64,000 nucleotides of DNA from Halomonas sp. MCCC 1A13316. GTDB lineage: Bacteria > Pseudomonadota > Gammaproteobacteria > Pseudomonadales > Halomonadaceae. Shown here piece by piece: positions 1 to 8,783 of the stretch (the stretch's first letter is position 1; every line of letters begins with the position of its first letter). The DNA lies in contig NZ_CP053382.1 of NCBI RefSeq assembly GCF_014931605.1, positions 4,030,001 to 4,094,000 on the forward strand. The letters run 5' to 3'. The notes beneath the pieces were generated by a model. The model was not told the origin of the DNA. It did no database searches and was given only the letters and a program-made list of their open reading frames with translations. The position numbers and the translations under genes were made by a program.

Positions 1-232
1 CACTTTCCGCGCCTTGCCAGGTTTCAAGGTCGGCCATCAGGGCGATTGCCTCGATGCCCGCTTCGCGCAGTTCGGCCGCCACCTGCTCGACATGCTCGGC
101 GCGGTCCACCAGCGCCAGCCGGGAACCCTCGGCGCCGGCACGCTCGGCGACGCGCCGGCCGATGCCCTGGGCGGCACCGGTAATCACCATCACCTGCCCT
201 TCGAAACGTGGGCCCTCGATGCGCGCGCTCAT
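1..232 (-). CDS. benD: Benzoate cis-diol dehydrogenase BenD (3' part beyond window)
   Basis: Short-chain dehydrogenase that oxidises and decarboxylates the benzoate cis-dihydrodiol carboxylate to catechol with NAD+. Only the N-terminal 77 residues lie in the window; the rest runs off the left edge. The visible part carries the Rossmann motif TGAAQGIG near residues 18-25 and an acidic residue (LVD) at the end of the second strand, as in NAD-preferring SDRs. The ATG overlaps the benC stop as ATGA, so it is translationally coupled and is the last visible gene of catBCA-benABCD. The identity rests mainly on position after benABC. Confidence 0.85.
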   Translation of the reverse strand, partial: MSARIEGPRFEGQVMVITGAAQGIGRRVAERAGAEGSRLALVDRAEHVEQVAAELREAGIEAIALMADLETWQGAES

Positions 233-1272
233 GCCACCGCCTCCTTCTTCGCCTCTTCCGGGGCCAGGCTCGGAGTGAACTTCTCGTAGTGGAAGCTGGC
301 CGGCGAGATGCCCTGCTCGCGGAAGTGGCTGAGCACCGCGTCCACCATCGGTGGCGGCCCGCACAGGTAGACATCGACCTCGCCGTCATGCAACAGCTCA
401 GGCGCCATGTGGTGGGTCACGTAGCCCTTGTGCGGATGCTCGCTCGCCGCGTCGGCGACCACCGTGGTGTAGGCGAAGTCGGGCAGCGCTTCGACGAAGG
501 CGTCGAGCTCCTCGAGCTTGACCAGGTGGTCGTCGATATTGACGCCATAGAGCAGGCGCACCGGCTGGTCGCAGCCCTTCTCCTTCAGCTGCTGGAGCAT
601 GGCCAGGAACGGCGCCAGGCCGGTGCCGCCGGCCAGCATCAGTACGGGGCGCTCGACTTCGCGCAGGTAGAAGCTGCCCATGGGTCCGGTCAGGGTCAGC
701 GCATCCTCGGGCTTGGCCGCCCCGGTGAGATAGCCGCTCATCAGTCCGTCCGGCACGTTGCGGATCAGGAACGAAGCGCAACGCTCGCCGGGCAGCGAGC
801 TGAACGAGTAGGAGCGGGTTTCGTCGCTGCCCGGGACCTGTATATTGACGTACTGGCCCGGCAGGAAGGCGAGACCTTCGTCTTCATCGAGATCGACGAC
901 CAGCTCGAAGCTGTCCTCGGAGAGCCGCGCAACCTCGGCGACCCGGGCCGGGAACTCGCCCACCGCGGTCTTGCACAGACTCGAGGCCACCGGCACCTGC
1001 ACCACGCAGTCCGACGACGGCACCATCTGGCAAGTGAGTACCTTGCCCTCGGCGGCCTCCTCGTCGGAGAGCGCCTCGTCGATGTACTCGTCGCCCAGGT
1101 CGAAGGCGCCCTGCTCGCAGGTACCCTTGCAGGTGCCGCAGACGCCGTCGGAGCAGTCCATCGGCAGGTTGACCTTGTGGCGATAGGCGGCGTCGAGCAC
1201 CGTCTCGCCGTCCTTGCAGCTGATGAAGCGGGTCACGCCGTCTTCGAAGTTGAGGGCTATCATGTAGCTCAT
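229..1272 (-). CDS. benC: Benzoate 1,2-dioxygenase electron transfer component BenC
   Basis: NADH-dependent reductase (347 aa) that passes electrons to the BenAB oxygenase. An N-terminal plant-type 2Fe-2S ferredoxin domain shows the cysteine cluster CSDGVCGTC near residues 40-48 with a later Cys (LTCQM). A ferredoxin-NADP reductase-like domain follows, with the FAD motif RSYSFSS and the NAD motif GGTGLAPF. An open frame extends far upstream, but the ATG at 1272 is chosen because it follows GGAGGAG and gives the family length. It sits 32 bp after benB and overlaps benD by 4 bp. Confidence 0.95.
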   Translation of the reverse strand: MSYMIALNFEDGVTRFISCKDGETVLDAAYRHKVNLPMDCSDGVCGTCKGTCEQGAFDLGDEYIDEALSDEEAAEGKVLTCQMVPSSDCVVQVPVASSLCKTAVGEFPARVAEVARLSEDSFELVVDLDEDEGLAFLPGQYVNIQVPGSDETRSYSFSSLPGERCASFLIRNVPDGLMSGYLTGAAKPEDALTLTGPMGSFYLREVERPVLMLAGGTGLAPFLAMLQQLKEKGCDQPVRLLYGVNIDDHLVKLEELDAFVEALPDFAYTTVVADAASEHPHKGYVTHHMAPELLHDGEVDVYLCGPPPMVDAVLSHFREQGISPASFHYEKFTPSLAPEEAKKEAVA

Positions 1273-1304
1273 GCTCGTCTCCTCCCCACCGGGTTCACGA
1301 TCGT

Positions 1305-1796
1305 TCAGACGTGATACACGTCGATGACCTGGTGGATGTAGTCGTTGTTGAGCACCACCTTCTTGTAGGTGATCAGCGGCGTGTCGCCGGACACGTCCAA
1401 GGTGTAGAAGGAGGTGCCGAAGTAAGCGCTTGTCTGCTGGTAGCGATGGCTCAGGGTGTGCCAGTTGAAGCGCAGCTCCACCGTGTCGCCCTGCCGGGAG
1501 AGCACCTCCAGGTTGGTGACCTGGTGGGTGGTGCGCGGCTCGGGGATGCTGGTCGCCCCGGAGCGCTCGGTCTTGATGCGGTAGACGCGATCCTCGAGAC
1601 CTTCGCGGCTGGGATAGTAGATCAGCGAGATCTCGCTCTGCGGATCCTCGGTCAGCCGGTCGTCGTCGTCCCAGGCCGGCATCCAGAAGACGACGTTCTT
1701 GTGGTAGCAGGTCAGCCACTCGTCCCACTCGCGGTCGTCGAGCAGACGAGCTTCGCGATGAACGAAGGCCTGGATGGCCAGAAAATCGATGCTCAT
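1305..1796 (-). CDS. benB: Benzoate 1,2-dioxygenase small subunit BenB
   Basis: Beta subunit (163 aa) of the ring-hydroxylating dioxygenase, of the NTF2-like cone fold, with a structural role in the oxygenase hexamer. The N-terminus (FVHREARLLDDREWDEW) and the TTHQVTNLEV segment are typical of BenB/XylY. It starts 10 bp downstream of benA in the same operon, the usual alpha-beta arrangement. Confidence 0.95.
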   Translation of the reverse strand: MSIDFLAIQAFVHREARLLDDREWDEWLTCYHKNVVFWMPAWDDDDRLTEDPQSEISLIYYPSREGLEDRVYRIKTERSGATSIPEPRTTHQVTNLEVLSRQGDTVELRFNWHTLSHRYQQTSAYFGTSFYTLDVSGDTPLITYKKVVLNNDYIHQVIDVYHV

Positions 1797-1806
1797 GATG
1801 ACCTCC

Positions 1807-3189
1807 TCAGGATGCGCTCGTTTCTACGGGCGTGGTGGCGATGAACTGGCTGCGCTCCTTGTCGATGGCGCGCAGCATCTCCTCGACCCAGTGCTTGTGG
1901 TGCATCACGTAGAGGCCCTCGTCCTCGGGCGAGGCGCCACTCAGCAGCGGCTTCATGTCGATTGCGCGGGCGTTGTCGTCAGCCCCCTCGATCCACTGCT
2001 TGGCCCCGCGGGAGAGGTCGTTCCACTCGGCGTCGAGGCCGGCATAGCCGTTCTGGCAGGCACGGAACTCCTCCAGGTCGTCAGGCGTGCCCATACCGCT
2101 GACGTTGAAGAAATCCTCGTACTGGCGGATGCGCAGGGCACGGTTCTCGGCGGACTCGCCCTTGGGCGCGAAGCAGTAGATGGTGACCTCGCTCTTGTCC
2201 ACGGCGATGGGCCGGATCACGCGGATCTGGGTGGAGAACTGGTCCATCAGATAGACGTTGGGGTAGAGGCAGAGATTGCGCGTCTGGTTGACGATGGAGT
2301 CGGCCCGCGCCTCGCCGAGCTCCTGCTCGATGCGCTCGCGCTGGGAGTAGACCGGGCGCACCTCGGGGTTGAGCAGGCGGGTCCACAGCATCATGTGGCC
2401 GTTCTCATAGGAGTAGAAGCCGCCCATGCTCTTCGACCAGCCGTTGGCGTCCACCGCCTTGGTGCCGCCGGCGTCGTAGTTGCGCCGCTCCATGGTCGAG
2501 GCGTAGTTCCAGTGCACGGTGCTGACGTGGTAGCCGTCGGCACCATTCTCGGCGCCCAGCTTCCAGTTGCCGTTGAAGGTGTAGGAGGAGGTTCCGCGCA
2601 GGATCTCGATGCCCTCCGGCGCCTGATCGACGATGTTGTCGATGATCTTGGTGGTCTCGCCGAGATACTCGGTGAGCGGGGCGACGTCGGCGCTAAGGCT
2701 GCCGAACAGGAAGCCACGGTAGTTCTCGAAGCGTGCTACGCGCTTGAGGTCGTGGGAGCCCTCCTGCTTGAAGCCTTCGGGGTAGGCCCCGCCCTTCTCG
2801 TTCTTGGCCTTGAGCAGCTTGCCGTCGTTCTTGAACGACCAACCGTGGAACGGGCAGGTGAAGGTGCCCTTGTTGCCGCGCTTCTTGCGGCACAGGGTGG
2901 CGCCGCGGTGGGCGCAGGCGTTGATCAGCGCGTGCAGCTCGCCCTGCTTGTCGCGGGTGATGATCACCGGCTGGCGGCCCATGGTGACGGTCATGTAGTC
3001 GCCCGGCTCGGCAACCTGGCTCTCGTGGGCCAGGAACAGCCAGTTGCCCTCGAAGACGTGCTTCATCTCCAAGTCGAAGAAGGCCGGGTCGGTGAACATG
3101 CTGCGGTGGCAGCGGAAGATGCCGTTCTCGGGGTCGTCGACGACGGCTCCGCGAACGCGCTTCTCGAGACGATCAAGCTGTGCGGTCAT
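1807..3189 (-). CDS. benA: Benzoate 1,2-dioxygenase large subunit BenA
   Basis: Catalytic alpha subunit (460 aa) that inserts both atoms of O2 into benzoate. The Rieske centre is seen as C92-x-H94 (CAHRG) and C112-x2-H115 (CPFHG). The C-terminal catalytic domain has the mononuclear-iron region [11 protein letters not shown] with its conserved Asp and His. Length matches BenA/XylX. It follows catA after a 113-bp gap containing a strong hairpin; no separate promoter or regulator is obvious there, so it probably belongs to the long catBCA-benABCD transcript. Confidence 0.96.
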   Translation of the reverse strand: MTAQLDRLEKRVRGAVVDDPENGIFRCHRSMFTDPAFFDLEMKHVFEGNWLFLAHESQVAEPGDYMTVTMGRQPVIITRDKQGELHALINACAHRGATLCRKKRGNKGTFTCPFHGWSFKNDGKLLKAKNEKGGAYPEGFKQEGSHDLKRVARFENYRGFLFGSLSADVAPLTEYLGETTKIIDNIVDQAPEGIEILRGTSSYTFNGNWKLGAENGADGYHVSTVHWNYASTMERRNYDAGGTKAVDANGWSKSMGGFYSYENGHMMLWTRLLNPEVRPVYSQRERIEQELGEARADSIVNQTRNLCLYPNVYLMDQFSTQIRVIRPIAVDKSEVTIYCFAPKGESAENRALRIRQYEDFFNVSGMGTPDDLEEFRACQNGYAGLDAEWNDLSRGAKQWIEGADDNARAIDMKPLLSGASPEDEGLYVMHHKHWVEEMLRAIDKERSQFIATTPVETSAS

Positions 3190-3234
3190 TGCTCCAACTC
3201 CTCGTGGCTCTTGTCAGGTCGTGAGGCTCCCCTA

Positions 3235-3256
3235 CCCGCCGGCCGGAGCCGGCGGG
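3235..3256. other. Intercistronic hairpin between catA and benA
   Basis: Perfect 9-bp stem CCCGCCGGC / GCCGGCGGG with a 4-nt CGGA loop. Neither strand has a T-run after it, so it is not a classical terminator. It may be a processing or attenuation point separating cat from ben expression. Confidence 0.6.
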
Positions 3257-3302
3257 GGAGCGCTTCGTTTCGTCAGATGTCTTGCGAAAAAGCGGCGGGC
3301 GA

Positions 3303-4271
3303 TCAGGCCTCGGCGGGTTCGCGCTTGGCCGGCGCCGTCTCGTCCTCGAGAGCCCGAGGCCGCTTGTGGCGGCTCTGCAGCTCGGGGTCGGCGGTCGAGG
3401 CCAGCTCGACGTCGAACACCACCTCGGTGAAGGGGGCCTCGAGCCCACGCTTGGCGGCCTCGCCTGCGTCCTCGATGCGGGTGGCCTCGACCACCAGCTC
3501 CTCGCGGGTGGCGAAGGCGAAGTCGTCGTAGGTGTACTCATCGCCGGCCAGATTGATCTGGGTCGTCAGGTGACGATGGCCCGGCGCCGAGACGAAGAAG
3601 TGGATGTGCGCGGGGCGCTGGCCGTGGCGACCGAGCAGCTTGAGCACCTGGTCGGTGGGGCTGCCGGCCGGCACGCCGTAGCCGGAGGGAATGATGCTAC
3701 GCGCGCGGTAATGCCCCTCAGCGTCGGCGAGGATGGTGCGGCGCAGGTTGTAGTCCGACTGCGAGGGGTCGAAGAAAGAGTAGTTGCCTTTGGAGTCGGC
3801 ATGCCAGATCTCCACCTGGGCGCCGGGGATCGGCTTGCCCTGGGTGTCGCGCACCTGACCGGTCAGCCACATGACCTCGGCGCCCGTATCGCTGCCGTCG
3901 TCCATGCGCGTCTCGCCCTCGGCCACCGGCGCGCCGGCGACGTAGAGCGGGCCTTCGATGGTGCGCGGCGTGCCGCCGGACAGGCCTGCCTGCTCGTCGG
4001 CGGCGTCCATGCGCTTGTCGAGGTAGTGATCGAAGCCGAGCCCCGGGGCCAGCAGGCCGAACTGGCTCTCCTTGCCCAGCTCGTTGAGCAGGCTGACGGC
4101 GGACCAGAACTCCTCGGGGCTGACATCGAAGTCATCCATCAGGCGATACACGTCGGACAGCAGGCGATGCAGGATCTGCTTGGCGCGGTGGCTGCCGCCC
4201 TGCTCATCGAAGCCGGCCACGGCTTTCAGGAAGTTCTGCACGTCGGGGGTATCGAAGATCTTCACGGTCAT
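3303..4271 (-). CDS. catA: Catechol 1,2-dioxygenase
   Basis: Intradiol ring-cleaving non-haem Fe(III) enzyme converting catechol to cis,cis-muconate (322 aa). The four iron ligands are visible: Y164 (GNYSFFD), Y198 (SGYGVP), H222 and H224 (AHIHFF). The N-terminal helical dimerisation domain is present. The ATG at 4271 is preferred over an upstream in-frame extension because MTVKIFDT fits the family and follows an RBS-like AGGAC. The tail rich in Lys, Arg and Pro (last ~20 residues) is an extension. It lies between catC and benA. Confidence 0.96.
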   Translation of the reverse strand: MTVKIFDTPDVQNFLKAVAGFDEQGGSHRAKQILHRLLSDVYRLMDDFDVSPEEFWSAVSLLNELGKESQFGLLAPGLGFDHYLDKRMDAADEQAGLSGGTPRTIEGPLYVAGAPVAEGETRMDDGSDTGAEVMWLTGQVRDTQGKPIPGAQVEIWHADSKGNYSFFDPSQSDYNLRRTILADAEGHYRARSIIPSGYGVPAGSPTDQVLKLLGRHGQRPAHIHFFVSAPGHRHLTTQINLAGDEYTYDDFAFATREELVVEATRIEDAGEAAKRGLEAPFTEVVFDVELASTADPELQSRHKRPRALEDETAPAKREPAEA

Positions 4272-4326
4272 GGGTCTGTCCTCGTTGTCGTTGGCTGCCC
4301 CATGGGGCTGGCGTGAATCGCCGGGA

Positions 4327-4617
4327 TCAGCTGTCGTCGTCGCGAATCGATGAGGGATGGCGGCACAGCGGCTTGACGCCGATCTCCATCCACGGGAAGA
4401 GTGGCAGGCCCGCGACGAGCTCCTGCAACTCAGCGTTGTCGCGCACGTCGAAGATGCTGACGTTGGCGTAGCTGCCGGCGACACGCCACAGATGGCGCCA
4501 CTTGCCCTGGCGCTGCAGCTCCTGGGCGTACTCCTTCTCACGCGCCTTGATCGCGGCGGCCTCCTCGGCCGGCATCGACGGCGGCAGCTTGACGGTCATT
4601 TCCACCTGAAACAGCAT
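4327..4617 (-). CDS. catC: Muconolactone delta-isomerase
   Basis: Small (96 aa) isomerase that moves the double bond of muconolactone to give beta-ketoadipate enol-lactone. The start MLFQVEMTVKLP and the end FPWMEIGVKPLCRHPSS are characteristic of CatC, a decameric ferredoxin-like fold enzyme. It lies 15 bp after catB and 55 bp before catA. Confidence 0.95.
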   Translation of the reverse strand: MLFQVEMTVKLPPSMPAEEAAAIKAREKEYAQELQRQGKWRHLWRVAGSYANVSIFDVRDNAELQELVAGLPLFPWMEIGVKPLCRHPSSIRDDDS

Positions 4618-4632
4618 GGGTGCATCCTCCGG

Positions 4633-5751
4633 TTACTTGCGCGTGTAATGCGCCAACTTGTCTTCATCCAGGGCGATGCCCAACCCCTGCCCTTTGGGTA
4701 ACGCGACGCCGAACTCGCCATAGGCGAGCGGCTCGGCAACGATGTCGTCCTTGAGCAGCAGCGGACCGAACATCTCGCTGCCCCAGGCCAGCTCGGGCAG
4801 CGTCGCCCAGGCGTGCAGCGAGGCAGCAGTGCCGATGGTGCCCTCCAGCAGGGTGCCGCCGTAGAGACCGATACCGGCCGCCCGGGCCACCTCGGCCAGC
4901 GCCAGGGCGCCGCGCGGGCCGCCGGCCTTGGCGATCTTCAGCGCGTAGGCGCCGCTGAAGCCGGCCGCCGCCAGGGCAAAGCCGTCGCGGGCGTCGGCCA
5001 CCGCCTCGTCGGCCAGCATCGGCACCTCGAAGCGGTTGGCCAGGCGCACCATGCCAGCATGTTCGCGAGCGGGAATCGGCTGTTCGATCAGCTCGATGCC
5101 GGCGGCCTGCAGCGCAGCGATACCGCGCACGGCGGTGCTCTCGTCCCAGGCTTGGTTGACGTCGACACGCACGCTGGCGCGCTCGCCCAGTGCTTCCTTG
5201 ATCGCAGCGACGTGACGCACGTCCTCGTCCACGCTGTTGGCGCCGATCTTGAGCTTGAAGTCGCAGTGGCGGCGCTGTTCCAGGCGCTGGAAGGCTTCGT
5301 CGATGTCGCGTCCGGTGTCGCCGCTGGCCAGTGTCCACAGCACCGGTAGATGGTCGTGACGCACACCGCCGAGCAGTTCGGCCACGGGCAAGCCCAGGCG
5401 CTTGCCCTGGGCGTCGAACAGCGCGGTTTCCAGCGCCGACTTGGCGATGGCGTTGCCGCGGGCATGGCGGTCGAGCCGTGCACGCAGCGCCGCAACGGCG
5501 CCCGCCGGCTGGCCGATCAGCAGCGGCGCCAGGTAGGTATCGATGTTGCGCTTGATACTCTCGGGGCTCTCGGGGCCGTAGGCGAGCCCGCCGATGGTGG
5601 TGCCTTCGCCCAGCCCCTCGATGCCGTCTGAGTCTCGCAGACGCACGATGACCAGCGTCTGGCAAGCCATGGTGGTCATGGAGAGCTTGTGGGGGCGGAT
5701 GGTCGGCAGGTCGACCAGCAGCGTTTCGATGGACTCGATTACGGATGACAT
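4633..5751 (-). CDS. catB: Muconate cycloisomerase
   Basis: Enolase-superfamily Mn2+ enzyme (372 aa) cyclising cis,cis-muconate to muconolactone. The catalytic lysine motif FKLKIG, the metal-ligand strands RVDVNQAW, IELIEQP and MLADEAV, and the second lysine region (YALKIAKAGG) all occur in order. An upstream in-frame extension was rejected; MSSVIESIETLLVDLP is the normal N-terminus. It is the first gene of the catBCA-ben unit, divergent from catR. No catD exists here, so the enol-lactone step falls to PcaL. Confidence 0.96.
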   Translation of the reverse strand: MSSVIESIETLLVDLPTIRPHKLSMTTMACQTLVIVRLRDSDGIEGLGEGTTIGGLAYGPESPESIKRNIDTYLAPLLIGQPAGAVAALRARLDRHARGNAIAKSALETALFDAQGKRLGLPVAELLGGVRHDHLPVLWTLASGDTGRDIDEAFQRLEQRRHCDFKLKIGANSVDEDVRHVAAIKEALGERASVRVDVNQAWDESTAVRGIAALQAAGIELIEQPIPAREHAGMVRLANRFEVPMLADEAVADARDGFALAAAGFSGAYALKIAKAGGPRGALALAEVARAAGIGLYGGTLLEGTIGTAASLHAWATLPELAWGSEMFGPLLLKDDIVAEPLAYGEFGVALPKGQGLGIALDEDKLAHYTRK

Positions 5752-5853
5752 GCGCGCTCCGGCGGTTCGGTGTTTCGATACTGTGGCAGTTTGATTGCCT
5801 CTATCCGGCCGAACCAATATCGTTTAGGTCCGAAGCCATACCCTGGAGGTATC
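5752..5853. promoter_or_regulatory. catB/catR divergent promoter region
   Basis: A 102-bp divergent intergenic segment, the expected site for CatR control of catBCA-ben. An ATAC-N7-GTTT sequence at 5778-5792 resembles the ATAC-N7-GTAT LysR box known from CatM/BenM, with one half imperfect. GGAGGT at 5845-5850 is the catR ribosome binding site and fixes its start. Muconate as coinducer is inferred from the family. Confidence 0.5.
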
Positions 5854-6756
5854 ATGGAGCTGCGACATCTACGCTACTTCTGCGCCGTGGCGGAGGAGCT
5901 CAACCTGACTCGGGCAGCGGCCAAGTTACATATGGCGCAGCCTCCTTTATCAAGGCAGATCAAGCAATTGGAGGATGAAATTGGCGCTGAGCTGTTCGAG
6001 AGAAGTGCGCGCGGGCTGCGCCTGACACCGGCAGGACAGTTCTTCCATGAGCATACCCTGCAGATAATGGAGAAGCTCGACACTACCGTCGCCGCGACCC
6101 AACGCCTGGCCCGCAGCAAGCGCGTCATGTTCGGCATCGGCTTCGTTCCCTCGGTGTTCTACGGGCAGTTGCCGCTGCTGGTGCGGGAATTACGACAAAA
6201 GGATAACGTCGAGCTGGTGCTGGCCGAGCTGACCACGGTGCAGCAGGTGAAGGCGCTCAAGAGCGGGCGCATCGACATGGGCTTCGGCCGCATGCGCATC
6301 GACGACCCCGACGTGGAGCAGGAGAACCTGTTCGACGAGCCGCTGATGGCCGCACTGCCCGAGGGACACCCTCTGGCCGAGACCACGCCGACCCTGGCCC
6401 AGCTCGCCGAGTATCCGTTGGTGCTGTTCCCCGCCCAGCCGAGGCCCAGCCTGGCGGACATCACACTAGGGCTGTTTCGCCGTCGCGGCCTCAAGGTAAC
6501 CGTGGCGCTGGAGGCCAACGAGCTGCAGACGGCGCTAGCGCTGGTCGCCTCGGAGATTGGTATCACGTTGGTACCGGAGCAGGTCAAGCGTGTCCGTCGC
6601 GACGGCATCGTCTATGTCTACCTGGCGGATGCGGGACTGACTTCGCCGGTGATCTGCAGCCGACGCAAGGGCGAGGCCCCCTCGCCGACCATGCAGGAGG
6701 CCAACGCCATTCTCGAAGTGCTGGTCGAAAACCGCCGCAGCGGGCGCTATCCCTAG
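5854..6756 (+). CDS. catR: LysR-type regulator of the cat-ben operon (CatR/BenM type)
   Basis: LysR-family regulator (300 aa). The N-terminal winged helix MELRHLRYFCAVAEELN..AQPPLSRQIKQLE is the classic CatR/CatM/BenM form, followed by a periplasmic-binding-like inducer domain (residues ~90-295). The ATG at 5854 sits directly after GGAGGT, so the longer upstream reading was discarded. It diverges from catB and probably activates catBCA-benABCD in response to cis,cis-muconate (family knowledge). Confidence 0.88.
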   Translation: MELRHLRYFCAVAEELNLTRAAAKLHMAQPPLSRQIKQLEDEIGAELFERSARGLRLTPAGQFFHEHTLQIMEKLDTTVAATQRLARSKRVMFGIGFVPSVFYGQLPLLVRELRQKDNVELVLAELTTVQQVKALKSGRIDMGFGRMRIDDPDVEQENLFDEPLMAALPEGHPLAETTPTLAQLAEYPLVLFPAQPRPSLADITLGLFRRRGLKVTVALEANELQTALALVASEIGITLVPEQVKRVRRDGIVYVYLADAGLTSPVICSRRKGEAPSPTMQEANAILEVLVENRRSGRYP

Positions 6757-6768
6757 GAAGCGAAAGGG

Positions 6769-7377
6769 TCAGTCGCGAGGCGCGGCGACGGCCAGGCACG
6801 ACGCCCGGCCGCCGTGCTGTGACAGCAGCGTGAATTCCTCCAGCGCCAGATCGGCGGCGTCGAGCTGCGCCTTGAAGGCCTCCGCGTAGGTCACCTGGCC
6901 GAAATCGATGCTGGTGAACCGCTTCAGCACGGGCTTGAGACGCTCCATGAAGCGTGAGGGCCGCTGCTGGATGGTCTGGGTGAAATACATTCGCCCATCC
7001 GGCTTGAGCAACGCACGGCAGTGGCGCAGCGCCCGTTCGGGTTCAGGCAGCAGCATGAAACTGGCGGAGAAGTAGACGGCGTCATAGGGCCCGCCGCGGT
7101 GATCGTAGACGGACTCGAGACGCACCTCGGCACGCTCGGCCAATGATGAATCGCGCAGCCTGCGCCGGGCGCGCTCGACATAGTCGCCGTCGATATCGAT
7201 GCCTGTCACCCGCAGGCGCTTTTGAAGCACCCGCTCGGCGTTGGCCAGCAGCGCACCGGCGGTGCCGATGCCCACATCGAGCATTACTGCATCCTCGGGC
7301 AGGCGTTCCAACACCTCGGCATACCAGCGGGCGGTGAGCCGCAGGATCAGGGCGTCGTATAGAAAACTTCGCATCAT
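6769..7377 (-). CDS. Class I SAM-dependent methyltransferase
   Basis: 202-aa protein with SAM-binding motif I DVGIGTAGA (residues ~34-42), an acidic motif II (VTGIDIDGDYV) and the later motif region KPDGRMYFTQTI. This is a class I Rossmann methyltransferase; the substrate cannot be predicted. It is convergent with catR (12-bp gap) and has two adjacent start ATGs (7377 or 7374). Its link to aromatic metabolism is only positional. Confidence 0.75.
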   Translation of the reverse strand: MMRSFLYDALILRLTARWYAEVLERLPEDAVMLDVGIGTAGALLANAERVLQKRLRVTGIDIDGDYVERARRRLRDSSLAERAEVRLESVYDHRGGPYDAVYFSASFMLLPEPERALRHCRALLKPDGRMYFTQTIQQRPSRFMERLKPVLKRFTSIDFGQVTYAEAFKAQLDAADLALEEFTLLSQHGGRASCLAVAAPRD

Positions 7378-7467
7378 GGCTCCGTGAGCTTCCGCACGCC
7401 GTTCTCATTGTAAATGAACGTTAGGCATGAACTCGACAGCCGGAGCGCAGCGAGAGAGACGCGCTTG

Positions 7468-7872
7468 TCATCCTCCCTTGCGGTCCGAGGGATGGTTGAT
7501 ACCGTCCGACACCGGCACCTGACCCAGCTCGAAAGGATTGACGTCCTCCAGGCAGCCGACGTTATAGCCATATTCATTGGGATCGGAACGCCGCTGATGG
7601 TGCGTATAGATCCCGCAGTTCGCGCAGAAATAGTGTTTCGCTGTCATGGTCTTGAACTGGTAGAGCCTCAAGACATCTTCGCCCTTGACGACGCGCAGAC
7701 CATCGAGACTCACCGAGGCAACGATGGCACCTTTTCGTCGGCAGAGGGAGCAGTCGCAGCGTCGCGGGTCCTCGATCCCGTTGGGTAGCGTCAACTCGAG
7801 CTCGACAGCGCCGCAGTGGCAGGTCGCCTTGTGCTTCAGCCGTATCTCGGTATCGCCGACGTTCCTGATCAT
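7468..7872 (-). CDS. GFA/CENP-V domain protein
   Basis: 134-aa zinc-binding protein of the GFA (glutathione-dependent formaldehyde-activating) fold. Cysteine ligands are seen as CHCGAVEL near residue 18, RCDCSLCRRKG near 40 and FCANCGIYTHH near 82. Formaldehyde handling would fit O-demethylation by VanAB, but most family members have no proven formaldehyde activity, so the function is left open. It is divergent from the SDR gene at 8063 across a 190-bp gap in which nothing stronger than a promoter was seen. Confidence 0.8.
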   Translation of the reverse strand: MIRNVGDTEIRLKHKATCHCGAVELELTLPNGIEDPRRCDCSLCRRKGAIVASVSLDGLRVVKGEDVLRLYQFKTMTAKHYFCANCGIYTHHQRRSDPNEYGYNVGCLEDVNPFELGQVPVSDGINHPSDRKGG

Positions 7873-8062
7873 GCCCCTACCTCAACATTTCTGGATTAGC
7901 CCATGTCTACAGGCGTTGCCTTTACAACTCTCCCATGAAAACTACGGCCCGGCCCAGACCAAGGTCGGGTTGCGACGCCTCTGCCGGAGCGAAACCATAG
8001 CGAACTAGCGTACGCACCACGCACTTACACTGCTAGCCCCGCTAGCGGAACGGAGCCCGAGC

Positions 8063-8776
8063 ATGACCCAACCCTGCGCAATCGTCACCGGCGGCGCCCG
8101 CAACATCGGACAGGCCATCGCCCTGCGCCTGCAACAGGATGGCTACCGTACCATCGTGCTGGACATCGTCGAACCCGAGGCTAAGTCGCTCAGGGCCGAC
8201 GCCCGTCAGGTCGACCTCGCCGAGGTGGAGGCTACCCGAGCGGTGCTCGCCGAGATTACGGGAATCCATGCCGTGGAGTGCCTGGTCAACAACGTGGGGA
8301 TCGTTGCGCCCGCACTGCTCGACGAGACGCGAGTGGAAGATTTCGACCGTCTGATGCATCTCAACGTGCGCTCGGCGCTGGTCTGCACCCAGGCGCTGCT
8401 GCCAAGCATGCGTCAGCACCGCCACGGCCGTATCGTGTTCAACGCCAGCCGTGTGGTACTTGGCAAGGAGGCGCGCACCCTCTACAGCGCGACCAAGGGC
8501 GCACTACAGTCCATGGCTCGCACCTGGGCGCTTGAACTGGCCGGTGACGGCATCACGGTCAACTGCGTCGCTCCCGGCCCAATCGCCACCACCGCCTTCT
8601 GGGAAAACAACCCGCCGGACTCCGAGCGTGCGCGGCGCATTATCGACAACATCCCGGTGCAGCGCATGGGCCAGCCCGAGGATGTGGCCCAAGCGGTGAG
8701 CTTCTTCTGCGACGCGCGCAGCGGCTTTGTCACCGGCCAGACGCTGTTCGTCTGCGGCGGTGTCAGCGTCGGCTGA
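8063..8776 (+). CDS. Short-chain dehydrogenase/reductase
   Basis: 237-aa SDR with cofactor motif TGGARNIG (residues 9-16), NNVG, the catalytic Ser in FNASRVV, and Y-x3-K in YSATKG, followed by APGPIATT and a C-terminal FVTGQTLFVCGG as in FabG-like SDRs. Substrate unknown. It converges tightly (7 bp) on the CoA-transferase gene, and no operon partner is evident. Confidence 0.85.
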   Translation: MTQPCAIVTGGARNIGQAIALRLQQDGYRTIVLDIVEPEAKSLRADARQVDLAEVEATRAVLAEITGIHAVECLVNNVGIVAPALLDETRVEDFDRLMHLNVRSALVCTQALLPSMRQHRHGRIVFNASRVVLGKEARTLYSATKGALQSMARTWALELAGDGITVNCVAPGPIATTAFWENNPPDSERARRIIDNIPVQRMGQPEDVAQAVSFFCDARSGFVTGQTLFVCGGVSVG

Positions 8777-8783
8777 CGTTGCG

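Noticed and set aside
3235..3256. Rho-independent terminator between catA and benA
   Set aside because: The stem is strong, but no T-run follows on either strand, so it is listed only as an intercistronic hairpin.
1774..3531. 585-codon plus-strand frame opposite benA
   Set aside because: Shadow of the BenA coding frame; composition is that of antisense GC-rich DNA.
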